From the NCBI RefSeq assembly GCF_000170895.1, contig NZ_ABCS01000021.1, positions 1-64,000 on the forward strand: a DNA stretch of 64,000 bases, read 5' to 3'. A program made the position numbers and the translations under genes. How positions within the stretch are numbered: the first letter of the stretch is position 1; every line of letters starts with the position of its first letter. Source of the DNA: Plesiocystis pacifica SIR-1 (GTDB taxonomy: Bacteria; Myxococcota_A; Polyangia; Nannocystales; Nannocystaceae). Under the pieces are notes generated by a model. It was not told the DNA's origin. It saw only the letters and a program-made list of their open reading frames with translations, and did no database searches. Below, one piece after another: positions 43,572 to 51,842 of the stretch.

Positions 43572-44033
43572 ATGCTCTCGCGCGTGACCGGTCCCGGCGA
43601 GCACGACGAAGACCCCCTCGAGTCTGGCTACGAGATCGTCGAGGATGATCCCGAGGTCGACGAGGCCGAGGAGGAGGTCCCGGACGTCTCTTACATGGAC
43701 GCGATCCGGGTGTGGGCCTCGGCGGCCTGGGCCGACGGCGTCATCGTGCCCCAAGAGGCCGAGGCCATGAAGCGGATCATCCAGGGCTTCCCCCTCGAGG
43801 ACGACGAGCGCGCGACGGCCATGGGCTGGATCGAGACCCGCGTCGAGCTCGACGGCAGCCCCATCGGCGAGTGGCCCTACCCCGTGCGCCTGCGCGTGTT
43901 TCAGGCCGCGGCCGAGATGGTCGCCTGCGACGACGAGGTGGTGGAGTCCGAGCAGGCCTTCATCGTGAAGCTGCGCTCGATCCTCCGCATCGGCATCGAG
44001 GACGCGGGCGCCTTCCTCGGGCCCGTCGGGTAG
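43572..44033 (+). CDS. TerB-like protein
   Basis: The 153-residue product has an acidic N-terminus (EIVEDDPEVDEAEEEVPDVS) followed by a TerB-like helical domain. The domain reads AIRVWASAAWADGVIVPQEAEAMKRIIQGFPLEDDERA and AAEMVACDDEVVESEQAFIVKLRSIL. TerB-type proteins bind metal through acidic residues and occur in stress and defence gene sets; the exact function here is unknown. ATG at 43572 is chosen because the upstream frame has non-coding character. The AAA ATPase starts 7 bases downstream. Confidence 0.7.
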   Translation: MLSRVTGPGEHDEDPLESGYEIVEDDPEVDEAEEEVPDVSYMDAIRVWASAAWADGVIVPQEAEAMKRIIQGFPLEDDERATAMGWIETRVELDGSPIGEWPYPVRLRVFQAAAEMVACDDEVVESEQAFIVKLRSILRIGIEDAGAFLGPVG

Positions 44034-44040
44034 ACCCAGG

Positions 44041-45198
44041 GTGCTCCACACCCTGGCGATCTCCAACTACCGGTCGATCCGCGAGCTCGCGCTGCCCTTC
44101 GGCGCGCTCACGGTGGTGTCCGGAGCCAACGGGGTCGGCAAGTCGAGCTTGTACCGCTGCCTGCGACTGCTCGCGGACACGGCCCGGGGTCAGCTCGTCG
44201 GCGGCCTCGCCCGGGAGGGCGGCCTGCGCTCGACGCTGTGGGCGGGCCCGGAGGTGATCAGCAAGGGCATGCGCCAGCGCGGGCAGGTCCAGGGGACCGT
44301 GCGCAAGCATCCGGTGCGCCTGCGCCTGGGCTTTCAGTCCGACGACTTCGGCTTCGCCATCGAGCTGGGCCTGCCGTCTCCGAGCGCGAACGCCTTCGCC
44401 CTGGACCCGGAGATCAAGCGGGAGGTCGTGTGGGTCGGGCCCGAGCTCAACCGGCGCACGACCCTGGTCGACCGCCGGCGCAACATCGTGCAGTTCGCGG
44501 GCGAGGCCGGGCTGAGCGAGGGCGCGAGCGCGGTGCCGCTGCACGAGAGCGTGCTGACCCACGTCGCCGATCCGCGCCGGGCCCCGGAGCTCATGGTGCT
44601 GCGCGAGCGCCTTCGGGGCTGGCGCTTTTACGATCACCTGCGCAGCGATCGAGACGCGCCCGCGCGCCGACCTCAGATCGGCACCTGGACCCCGACCATG
44701 GCCCACGACGGCAGCGACCTGGCCGCGGCCGTGGCCACGCTCTTCGCCATGGAGGGGCGCGAGGCCGTGTTCGACCGGGCGGTGGCCGACGCGTTTCCGG
44801 GGGCCAAGGTGCGCGTGCGCGGGGAGACGGCGATGGAGGTCGTGGTCGAGCAGCCCGGGATGCTGCGCCCGCTGGCGGCCGCGGAGCTGTCGGACGGGAC
44901 GCTGCGCTACCTGATGCTGGTCGCGGCCTTGCAGAGCGTCGCGCCGCCGGAGCTGCTCGTGCTCAACGAGCCGGAGACGAGCCTGCACGCCGACCTGATC
45001 CCGGCCCTGGGTCGGCTGATCCTCGAGGCCGCGACGCGCAGCCAGGTCTGGGTGGTGACGCACTCGCGGGCCCTGGTGGCGGCGCTGGGCGCTGACGCGG
45101 ACATCGAGCAGCACGTCCTCGACAAGGACATGGGCGAGACGGTACTGCTCGGGCAGACCCTGCTGACCACGCCGCGCTGGACCTGGCCAGCCCGATAG
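44041..45198 (+). CDS. AAA family ATPase (ABC-type/OLD-like)
   Basis: The 385-residue product has the Walker A SGANGVGKSSLYR near residues 28-40. The signature-like LSDGTLRYLMLVAAL (about 284-298), Walker B LLVLNEPETSLHADLIP and the H-loop VTHSRALVAA follow. This is the compact ATPase form related to SMC/RecF/OLD proteins. It has no nuclease (Toprim) domain, unlike OLD. It starts 7 bases after the terB-like gene and probably shares its transcript. The role may be DNA repair or stress; nothing nearby proves it. Confidence 0.85.
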   Translation: MLHTLAISNYRSIRELALPFGALTVVSGANGVGKSSLYRCLRLLADTARGQLVGGLAREGGLRSTLWAGPEVISKGMRQRGQVQGTVRKHPVRLRLGFQSDDFGFAIELGLPSPSANAFALDPEIKREVVWVGPELNRRTTLVDRRRNIVQFAGEAGLSEGASAVPLHESVLTHVADPRRAPELMVLRERLRGWRFYDHLRSDRDAPARRPQIGTWTPTMAHDGSDLAAAVATLFAMEGREAVFDRAVADAFPGAKVRVRGETAMEVVVEQPGMLRPLAAAELSDGTLRYLMLVAALQSVAPPELLVLNEPETSLHADLIPALGRLILEAATRSQVWVVTHSRALVAALGADADIEQHVLDKDMGETVLLGQTLLTTPRWTWPAR

Positions 45199-45241
45199 CA
45201 GGCGTCCCGTTTCAACGCGAGCGCGAGCCCAGGCGCGGGGC

Positions 45242-45763
45242 TCAGGCCGTATCGGACGGCGCCTGCTCGCGGAGCCACGCGGCCCCGTCGACGACGCGCT
45301 GCTTGGGCCCGTCGAAGGCCCCGAAGACCCGGCGGTGAACGGCGAGGGAGCACGCGTCGCTGCGCTCGTAGTAGCTGCGCACCCAGCTCTGCAGCATGGC
45401 CAGGTTGGCGTCCTGGTCCGCCTTCGAGCCGTACTTGTGGGGCTCCCAGGGCCGCGCCTGGTTGTGGGCGAGGCAGCGCTCGACCCCCGGGTCGAGGAAC
45501 ACCAGGAGGTCGCAGCGCGCCAGGGCGGCCTCGACCAGGTCGCCGTAGCAGCCCTCGGCCACCCAGCCCGAGGACGCGTGCTCGCTGGCGAAGGCGCGGA
45601 GCTTGGCGAGGCTGGCGTCGAGGGTGTCGCGGACGGCGGGCTCGGCGTAGGCGATGGTGTCGAGGTCGAGGTGCGCGAGGCCGCGGCGCTCGGCGAGGGC
45701 GCGCGCGAGGGTGCTCTTGCCGGAGCCGGAGTTGCCCATGATCAAGATCGCGCGCGCGTCCAT
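45242..45763 (-). CDS. P-loop kinase-like protein (adenylate/shikimate-kinase-like)
   Basis: The 173-residue product has Walker A GNSGSGKSTLA (about residues 10-20) and HLDLDTIAYAE. A lid-like region is EPHKYGSKADQDANLAMLQSWVRSYYER. It belongs to the small AAA_17/AAA_18-type ATP-binding kinases, whose substrate cannot be told from sequence. It starts at ATG 45763 and lies between the terminator of the methyltransferase gene and the convergent AAA ATPase gene, from which it is separated by 43 bases. Confidence 0.75.
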   Translation of the reverse strand: MDARAILIMGNSGSGKSTLARALAERRGLAHLDLDTIAYAEPAVRDTLDASLAKLRAFASEHASSGWVAEGCYGDLVEAALARCDLLVFLDPGVERCLAHNQARPWEPHKYGSKADQDANLAMLQSWVRSYYERSDACSLAVHRRVFGAFDGPKQRVVDGAAWLREQAPSDTA

Positions 45764-45812
45764 GACCGGGAGTGTAGCGGCACCCGAAAGGCGCAGGGCT
45801 CTGGGCGCGCGG

Positions 45813-45847
45813 GCAAAACAAAGAGCGCCCCCGAGTGGAGGCGCTCT
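45813..45847 (-). terminator. Rho-independent terminator (minus strand)
   Basis: On the minus strand AGAGCGCC (45847-45840) pairs with GGCGCTCT (45829-45822). It is followed by the T-rich tract TTGTTTT (45819-45813). It lies 24 bases after the stop of the methyltransferase lipoprotein gene. Confidence 0.8.
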
Positions 45848-45870
45848 CGAGCGTGGCAGCTTGGCCGGGC

Positions 45871-46776
<906 letters not shown>

Positions 46777-46977
46777 GGGCGGCATCCTACTCGCGCGGGG
46801 GGGCTCGTCCAGAGCTGACACCAGGGCGCCGCGCTGAGCGGCGCGAACGACTGCCCAGCTCGGGGGGCCAATTCGCAGAAACACCCAGGACCCGGCGGAG
46901 TTCGGCGCTTTGTGTCGAGAAAACGTGTGCGTTGCCCCATGTTCGGCCTCCGCGCCCGGAGCGGGTAGCCTCTCGCC

Positions 46978-47421
46978 ATGTCGGACGGCGCGCCCGAGGC
47001 AGAGCGCTTCCCGGTGGATCGGGTCGCCGTGGCGATGATCGTCGGCGCGGGCGTGGTGCTCACGCCGGGCTGCATCTTTTTGACGGTCTACTGGCTCGCC
47101 CGCGGCGTGAGCTGGTCGCCCTTCGCGTTCGATCTTCAGGCGGCGGTCTACCTGGTCGTCGCCGCGCTCTCGCTGTGGGTCGGCGTCATCGCGCTGCGCA
47201 CGACGACGCGGGAGCTGAGCGGCGCCTTGGGTGTTCGCTTTGACGCGCGCGGGGTGACGCGGGGGCGGACCCGCCTCGAGTGGTCCGCGGTCGAGGCCGT
47301 CGAGACGCCGCGCCACGGCGTGCTCGAGCTCGTCGCGGGCGACGAGCGGCTGCGCCTGTGTCCCTACTTGTTCGCGGACGCCAAGGCCGTGACCGCGCTG
47401 GTCGAGTCGAAGACTAGCTGA
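46978..47421 (+). CDS. Small membrane protein with two helices and a PH-like C-terminus
   Basis: The 147-residue product has two hydrophobic helices (about residues 15-38 and 52-72) and a C-terminal soluble part. The latter (VRFDARGVTRGRTRLEWSAVEAVETPRHGVLELVAGDERLRLCPYLF) looks like a bacterial PH-like (DUF) beta-barrel. Function unknown. Its last 8 bases overlap the convergent glutathione S-transferase gene. Confidence 0.65.
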   Translation: MSDGAPEAERFPVDRVAVAMIVGAGVVLTPGCIFLTVYWLARGVSWSPFAFDLQAAVYLVVAALSLWVGVIALRTTTRELSGALGVRFDARGVTRGRTRLEWSAVEAVETPRHGVLELVAGDERLRLCPYLFADAKAVTALVESKTS

Positions 47422-48124
47422 GCTCGACGCCGACGCGGGTCAGCCACGGGCCGATGTCGGCGTGGCCCTCGAGCTCGTCGGCGAAGCGGCTGGTCCGGAC
47501 GAACTCGCCGACCTGGGCCGCGACGGCGATGTCGGCGATGGACAGGCGATCGCCCACGAGCCACTCGCGCCCGGCCAGCATGCCCGCGATGGCCTCGAAG
47601 TGCTCGCGCGCGCCCTCGACGAGCTCTCGCTCCGAGCGGCTGCCGAGGCCGAGGACGGCGAGCCGGCGCTTGTAGGTCAGCTCGCCCGCGCGCCGGAGGA
47701 TCGTCCCCTCCCAGCCCGGTCGCCCGGCGCCGAGGTAGGCCGCGGCCTTGCGGCTGGCCACGGGGTCGAGGAGGCGAAAGTAGGCCTCGAACCAAAACAG
47801 CGACTCGTCGGCCCAGTCCTCGATGACGTGGGCGAGGCCGCGCTCGCGCGGGCCCTCGGGGTAGAGCGAGGGCTCGGGGTGCAGGCGCTCGAGGGCCGCG
47901 ATGATCGCCGACGAGTCCTGGACCCGGGTGCGCTCGCCGCTGGCGTCGGTGTAGTCGAGGACCGGGAGCTTGCCCGCCGGGGTCAGGCGCTTGGCCTTGG
48001 CGGCCAGCAGCCCGTTGTACTCCTGGGTCTCGTAGGCCAGCCCCTTGACCGCGAGCGCCAGGCGGACCTTGGCGCAGAAGGGGGAGATCAGCCATTGGTG
48101 CAGGACGATGCGCGGCTCGGGCAC
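47414..48124 (-). CDS. Glutathione S-transferase family protein
   Basis: The 236-residue protein starts at GTG 48124; the frame extends upstream with no signal of coding. The N-terminal thioredoxin-like domain has LHQWLISPFCAKVRLALAVKGLAYE and GKLPVLDYTD...VQDSSAIIAALE. The C-terminal helical domain has WLVGDRLSIADIAVAAQV. GSTs conjugate glutathione to electrophiles, or reduce disulfides when Cys is catalytic; here the active-site position is SPFCAK, like omega or beta-type Cys GSTs. It is divergent from the graspetide precursor gene, about 400 bases away. Confidence 0.88.
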   Translation of the reverse strand: MPEPRIVLHQWLISPFCAKVRLALAVKGLAYETQEYNGLLAAKAKRLTPAGKLPVLDYTDASGERTRVQDSSAIIAALERLHPEPSLYPEGPRERGLAHVIEDWADESLFWFEAYFRLLDPVASRKAAAYLGAGRPGWEGTILRRAGELTYKRRLAVLGLGSRSERELVEGAREHFEAIAGMLAGREWLVGDRLSIADIAVAAQVGEFVRTSRFADELEGHADIGPWLTRVGVELS

Positions 48125-48532
48125 GGGGCGATGGTGGCCCGCCCAGCGGCCGAGGGCGACCCCGACTCGAGGGAGGCGATCGGCCGGGCGAGGTGTGACT
48201 TCGATGCGAGAAATCGAGCCTGCGTGTGATGCGCACCGGCCCAAGGACAGGGAGCGGCGGATCCTGCAGCCCTGGAAACACGCGTGATTGGGACCAAGGG
48301 TCAGGTCAAATCGAGCGCTTTGGCGCAAAGCTGGGTGTTTTCGCGCTGACCCATTGCGTTGCGATCATGTCCAAAGGAACAAAAGTCATCGTGTGATCGC
48401 GCGATTTTGCATTCCGAGCGCCCAGACCAACGATTGGCGCGTTTTTTTGTTCTCTGGGGTTGCAGTCACGGGGTCAACAGTTCACGATTCAAACGTCTTT
48501 TGGACGACAGATTTTTCAGAGAGAAAAGCGCG
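48125..48532 (+). promoter_or_regulatory. 408-base spacer upstream of the graspetide precursor, with a leader terminator-like hairpin
   Basis: No convincing gene is visible, and the part from about 48290 onward is richer in A+T than the coding regions. At 48418-48448 GCGCC and GGCGC (with an alternative CCAA/TTGG pairing inside) precede a run of seven T. This looks like a weak intrinsic terminator in the leader of the precursor transcript, or the end of an earlier transcript. A promoter probably lies upstream or between this site and the ATG at 48533. A purine-rich AGAGAGAAAAG precedes the start codon. Confidence 0.45.
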
Positions 48533-48766
48533 ATGAGCAACGACAAGAAGAACAACGAGTTGAAGGAGCTCTTCATCGAGGATCTTGGCCAGGTCACCGG
48601 CGGCTGCCGTCGCCCGCACCCCACGCCCGTCGGCGAGGGACCCGCGACCACCCTCGCCCTCGGCGAAGAGGAGCCCACGACCCTTTCGCTTCAGGCCGAG
48701 GAGCCCACGACCCTGTCCCTGCAGGCCGAGGAGCCCACGACCCTCAGCCTCAGCGCCGAGGACTGA
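48533..48766 (+). CDS. Graspetide (plesiocin-like omega-ester peptide) precursor
   Basis: The 77-residue peptide starts MSNDKKNNELKELFIEDLGQ. The leader contains LFIEDL (residues 13-18), the motif recognised by plesiocin-type ATP-grasp ligases. It continues VTGG (21-24), a GG-type processing site, then CRRPHPTPVGEGPA. The core has four repeats beginning TT at residues 39, 49, 59 and 69: TTLALGEEEP, TTLSLQAEEP, TTLSLQAEEP and TTLSLSAED. In characterised plesiocin the motif is TTxxxxEE, in which two Thr form ester bonds to two acidic side chains. Here the first repeat fits, but in repeats 2-4 the seventh residue is Ala and the two acids lie at positions 8-9. The ligase gene follows after a terminator. 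Confidence 0.9.
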   Translation: MSNDKKNNELKELFIEDLGQVTGGCRRPHPTPVGEGPATTLALGEEEPTTLSLQAEEPTTLSLQAEEPTTLSLSAED

Positions 48767-48807
48767 GATCCGCTCGGGCGTTCCCGCCCAGCTCAAACCA
48801 ACCAAAG

Positions 48808-48837
48808 AGGGAGTTCGCGCGCGCGAGCTCCCTTTTT
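48808..48837 (+). terminator. Intrinsic terminator between precursor and ligase genes
   Basis: AGGGAGTTCGCGC (48808-48820) pairs with GCGCGAGCTCCCT (48821-48833) with one T-G wobble; the central bases form the loop. Five T follow at 48833-48837. Its placement after the precursor and 45 bases before the ATP-grasp start suggests partial read-through, so that more precursor than enzyme is made. Confidence 0.85.
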
Positions 48838-48881
48838 GCGTCTGCAGGACAAAACGCTCGCCCTGTTAGCTTGAGCCACCC

Positions 48882-49826
48882 ATGACCAATCTCGACACTT
48901 CGATCGTCGTCGTCGGCAGCCCGGACGACCTTCACGTGCAATCCGTGACCGAGGGGCTGCGCGCACGCGGCCACGAGCCCTACGTCTTCGATACCCAGCG
49001 CTTCCCCGAGGAGATGACCGTGAGCCTCGGAGAGCAGGGCGCGTCGATCTTCGTCGATGGCCAGCAGATCGCCCGGCCCGCGGCGGTCTACCTGCGCAGC
49101 CTCTACCAGAGCCCCGGGGCCTACGGGGTCGACGCGGACAAGGCCATGCAGGACAACTGGCGCCGGACCCTGCTCGCCTTCCGCGAGCGCTCGACCCTGA
49201 TGAGCGCGGTCTTGCTGCGCTGGGAAGAGGCCGGGACGGCCGTCTACAACTCGCCGCGGGCGAGCGCGAACATCACCAAGCCCTTCCAGCTCGCGCTGCT
49301 GCGCGACGCCGGGCTGCCCGTCCCGCGCAGCTTGTGGACCAACGACCCCGAGGCCGTGCGCCGCTTCCACGCCGAGGTCGGCGACTGCATCTACAAGCCC
49401 GTGGCCGGCGGGGCGCGGACCCGCAAGCTCGAGGCCAAGGACCTCGAGGCCGATCGCATCGAGCGGCTCTCGGCCGCGCCGGTGTGCTTCCAGGAGCTGC
49501 TCACCGGCGACGACGTCCGCGTCTACGTCATCGACGATCAGGTCATCTGCGCCCTGCGCATCGTGACCGACGAGATCGACTTTCGGCAGGCCGAGGAGCG
49601 CATCGAGGCCATCGAGATCAGCGACGAGGTCAAGGACCAGTGCGTGCGGGCGGCCAAGCTGGTCGGGCTGCGCTACACCGGCATGGACATCAAGGCTGGG
49701 GCCGACGGCAACTACCGGGTCCTCGAGCTCAACGCCTCGGCGATGTTCCGCGGCTTCGAGGGGCGGGCCAACGTCGACATCTGCGGCCCGCTGTGTGACG
49801 CTCTGATCGCGCAGACCAAGCGCTGA
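48882..49826 (+). CDS. ATP-grasp ligase of the graspetide (omega-ester) family
   Basis: The 314-residue product is typical of MvdD/PsnB-like ATP-grasp enzymes. It has an N-terminal domain with VVVGSPDDLHVQSV and PAAVYLRSLYQSPG. The ATP-grasp core includes NSPRASANITKPFQLALL, CIYKPVAGGARTRKL (nucleotide Lys), CFQELLTGDDVRVYVI and the metal/phosphate end MDIKAGADGNYRVLELNASAMFRGFEG. These enzymes phosphorylate the Asp/Glu side chains of the precursor and let Thr/Ser hydroxyls attack, forming macrolactones. The precursor with a matching LFIEDL leader lies directly upstream. ATG at 48882. The exporter gene follows after 12 bases. Confidence 0.93.
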   Translation: MTNLDTSIVVVGSPDDLHVQSVTEGLRARGHEPYVFDTQRFPEEMTVSLGEQGASIFVDGQQIARPAAVYLRSLYQSPGAYGVDADKAMQDNWRRTLLAFRERSTLMSAVLLRWEEAGTAVYNSPRASANITKPFQLALLRDAGLPVPRSLWTNDPEAVRRFHAEVGDCIYKPVAGGARTRKLEAKDLEADRIERLSAAPVCFQELLTGDDVRVYVIDDQVICALRIVTDEIDFRQAEERIEAIEISDEVKDQCVRAAKLVGLRYTGMDIKAGADGNYRVLELNASAMFRGFEGRANVDICGPLCDALIAQTKR

Positions 49827-49838
49827 GAGGTCCGACGA

Positions 49839-50807
49839 GTGAACGAGGGGAGCGAGCAGGCCGAGCCGCGGGCGTCGCAGTCCCTCGTGTTCCGGCGCGC
49901 GGCCATCGAGGCCCACGTGCGCGGCGGTCGGGAGGGCCGGCCCCTCCACATCGTCGACACCTGGACCCGCTGGGCCGTGCGCGTGTCGGTGATCGTGCTG
50001 GTCTTCGCGGTGGTGTTCGCGGGCACGGCCCGCGTCGGCGAGTACGCCACGGGCATCGCCGTGGTCCGCCACGAGGGTCGCATCGTCGTGACCACGCCGG
50101 TGTCCGGGACCATCCAGGCGATGTCCGTGAGCCCCGGGCAGCGGGTCCGCGCCGGCCAGGTCCTCGCTCACCTCGACGACGCGGCGCAGCGGGCCGAGCT
50201 CCAGCGGGTCCAGAACAACTACGAGCAGCGCCTGCTCGAGCTCCTGCGCGAGCCCGGGGACTCGGCGCGCCGCGATCGCCTCGCGGCCCTCGACAGCGAG
50301 CTGCAGCGCGCCCGCGCGGAGCTCGAGGCCCGGGCCGTGCTCGCGCCGGAGGACGGCCTGGTGTCCGACGTGCGCGTGCGCCCGGGCCAGCTGCTGAGCC
50401 CCGGCGACTCGGTGTGTTCGATCGAGCGCGACAGCCCGAGCACCGTGGTCATGGGCCTGTTCCCTGGGCACTACCGGCCGCTGCTCGAGGACGTCGAGCG
50501 CCGGGGCGACGTGCTCTTCCTCGAGCTCGAGGGCTTCCCCGACAGCCGCCACGCCGTGTTCGTGCGCTCCATCGCCGACGAGGTCGTCGGTCCCCAGGAG
50601 GCCATGCGCTACCTCGGCCGCGATCACCAGGGGACCCTCGAGCTGAGCGGGCCGGTGGTGGTCGTCGAGACCCTGATGGCGAGCGACACCTTCCGGGCGG
50701 AGGGGACGGAGTACCGGGTCTACGACGGCATGCAGGGCACGCTGGAGGCCCAGGTCCGGGCGCAGACCCTGCTCGAGGTGCTCTTCCCGGCGCTTCGGGA
50801 GCTTTGA
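49839..50807 (+). CDS. HlyD-family membrane fusion protein of the graspetide cluster
   Basis: The 322-residue protein starts at GTG 49839. It has one N-terminal membrane segment (VIVLVFAVVFAGTA, about residues 50-63), then a lipoyl/barrel-sandwich domain (EGRIVVTTPVSGTIQAMSVSPGQRVRAGQVLAHLDD). A coiled hairpin (about 110-160) and a beta-barrel (AVLAPEDGLVSDVRVRPGQLLSPGDSV) follow. HlyD-type adaptors link an inner-membrane ABC transporter to an outer-membrane channel and export peptides, so it probably exports the modified peptide. No ABC transporter or C39 peptidase gene follows in the window, so the partner is elsewhere. It ends 78 bases from a convergent lipoprotein gene. Confidence 0.85.
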   Translation: MNEGSEQAEPRASQSLVFRRAAIEAHVRGGREGRPLHIVDTWTRWAVRVSVIVLVFAVVFAGTARVGEYATGIAVVRHEGRIVVTTPVSGTIQAMSVSPGQRVRAGQVLAHLDDAAQRAELQRVQNNYEQRLLELLREPGDSARRDRLAALDSELQRARAELEARAVLAPEDGLVSDVRVRPGQLLSPGDSVCSIERDSPSTVVMGLFPGHYRPLLEDVERRGDVLFLELEGFPDSRHAVFVRSIADEVVGPQEAMRYLGRDHQGTLELSGPVVVVETLMASDTFRAEGTEYRVYDGMQGTLEAQVRAQTLLEVLFPALREL

Positions 50808-50884
50808 GCGAGGGCACGCCTCGCCCCCTCGGTGCCGGTGGCGACGGTCCGGCGCGGGCGTCGGTGCGAGCGCCGGGCTGCGGT

Positions 50885-51814
50885 TTAGCGCCAGGGATTG
50901 GGCGCGCCGGTGAGCTCGAAGTCGGCGCTCGAGTCGTTCGTGTCGACAGAATGCCCGTCTTCCCGGCGGCGGACCACGGCCTCGCCGGTGTAGGTCCCCG
51001 AGGCGAAGGTGAAGCCCTGGTCGACGGTCGCGGGCAGCCGCTTGAAGGCCCCGCTCTCGCCGTCCTTGACGATGTCGACGGCGTCGACCACCGCGGCCAC
51101 GGGGACCTGGACGAGGGTCCAGCCCTGGTGGTCGACGTAGGCCAGCGCCTCGCCCTCGCCGAGCGCGTCGAGGGAGAGGATGGCGACGCTGGGCCCGAAC
51201 ACGGTGATCAGCCAGTCGAAGCCGGCGTTGTAGTGCAGCGACTCGAGGTTGGCGACGGTCGGGTAGTCCTCGTCCTGGCCGCTCTCGGCGACGAAGGTCT
51301 CGAAGTCGGCCGCGCTGAGGTCGACGGTCGACAAGGGGCTGTGGTTGGTCCCGTCCTGGGCGATCACCAGGCGCTCGCCCGGCTCGATCACGACCTCCTC
51401 CGGCTCGCCGGGGATCAACCACAAGTTGTGCATGTAGACGTGCTCGCCGTCCTCGGCGAGGGCGTTGGGCTCGTCGCCCGGGTTGATCACGCCGGCGAGG
51501 CCGAACACGTCGCCGAGCAGCAGGCCGCCCGCGGCGACGGGCTCGTCGCTGATGTTGCGCACGGCGATGAACTGGTCGGAGAAGTAGTGGTCCGTGCCGC
51601 CCAGGGGCGGGCTGCCCGTGAAGTAGACCTCGTCGACGACGAGGCGCCCGCTCGGCGGCTGCGGCTCGGCGCCCGCTTCGTTGGTGTCGGTGCCGGTGCC
51701 GGCCTCGCCGTCCCCCGCCGGATCTGCCGGATCTGCCGGATCTGCCGGATCTGGGCTGCACGCGAGGGCGCTGCTGACCAGGGTGAGGGCGAGGAGCGCG
51801 GGGGCTTTTGTCAT
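50885..51814 (-). CDS. DUF4876-like lipoprotein
   Basis: The 309-residue protein has a lipobox (LVSSALAC) followed by a DPADPADPADPAGDG linker. The body (LVVDEVYFTGSPPLGGTDHYFSDQFIAVRNISDEPV, HNLWLIPGEPEEVVIEPGERLVIAQDGTNHS, ESLHYNAGFDWLITVFGPSVAIL) matches DUF4876, a family mainly known from Bacteroidetes lipoproteins. The start is ambiguous: ATG at 51814, or ATG at 51829 giving MQVTCMTKAP; I favour the inner one for its cleaner signal peptide. A 17-base palindrome covers both start codons. Function unknown. Confidence 0.75.
   Translation of the reverse strand: MTKAPALLALTLVSSALACSPDPADPADPADPAGDGEAGTGTDTNEAGAEPQPPSGRLVVDEVYFTGSPPLGGTDHYFSDQFIAVRNISDEPVAAGGLLLGDVFGLAGVINPGDEPNALAEDGEHVYMHNLWLIPGEPEEVVIEPGERLVIAQDGTNHSPLSTVDLSAADFETFVAESGQDEDYPTVANLESLHYNAGFDWLITVFGPSVAILSLDALGEGEALAYVDHQGWTLVQVPVAAVVDAVDIVKDGESGAFKRLPATVDQGFTFASGTYTGEAVVRRREDGHSVDTNDSSADFELTGAPNPWR
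51718..51753 (-). repeat. 9-bp tandem repeat (about four copies) in the DUF4876 lipoprotein
   Basis: About four near-identical copies of CCGGATCTG, read on the plus strand, encode Asp-Pro-Ala repeats in the lipoprotein linker. The unit is three codons, so expansion or contraction keeps frame. Confidence 0.85.
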
Positions 51815-51829
51815 GCAAGTGACTTGCAT
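51813..51829. promoter_or_regulatory. 17-bp perfect palindrome between divergent lipoprotein genes
   Basis: ATGCAAGT-g-ACTTGCAT is a perfect 8-bp inverted repeat with a single central base. It lies on the start codon region of the leftward DUF4876 gene and 14 bases before the GTG of the rightward gene. It is well placed as an operator controlling both. No regulator gene is adjacent. Confidence 0.65.
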
Positions 51830-51842
51830 TAGAGTCTCGCGG

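Noticed and set aside
48288..48536. 82-codon frame upstream of the graspetide precursor as a second precursor
   Set aside because: It lacks an LFIEDL-like leader and TT-EE repeats and has no ribosome site; more likely spacer.
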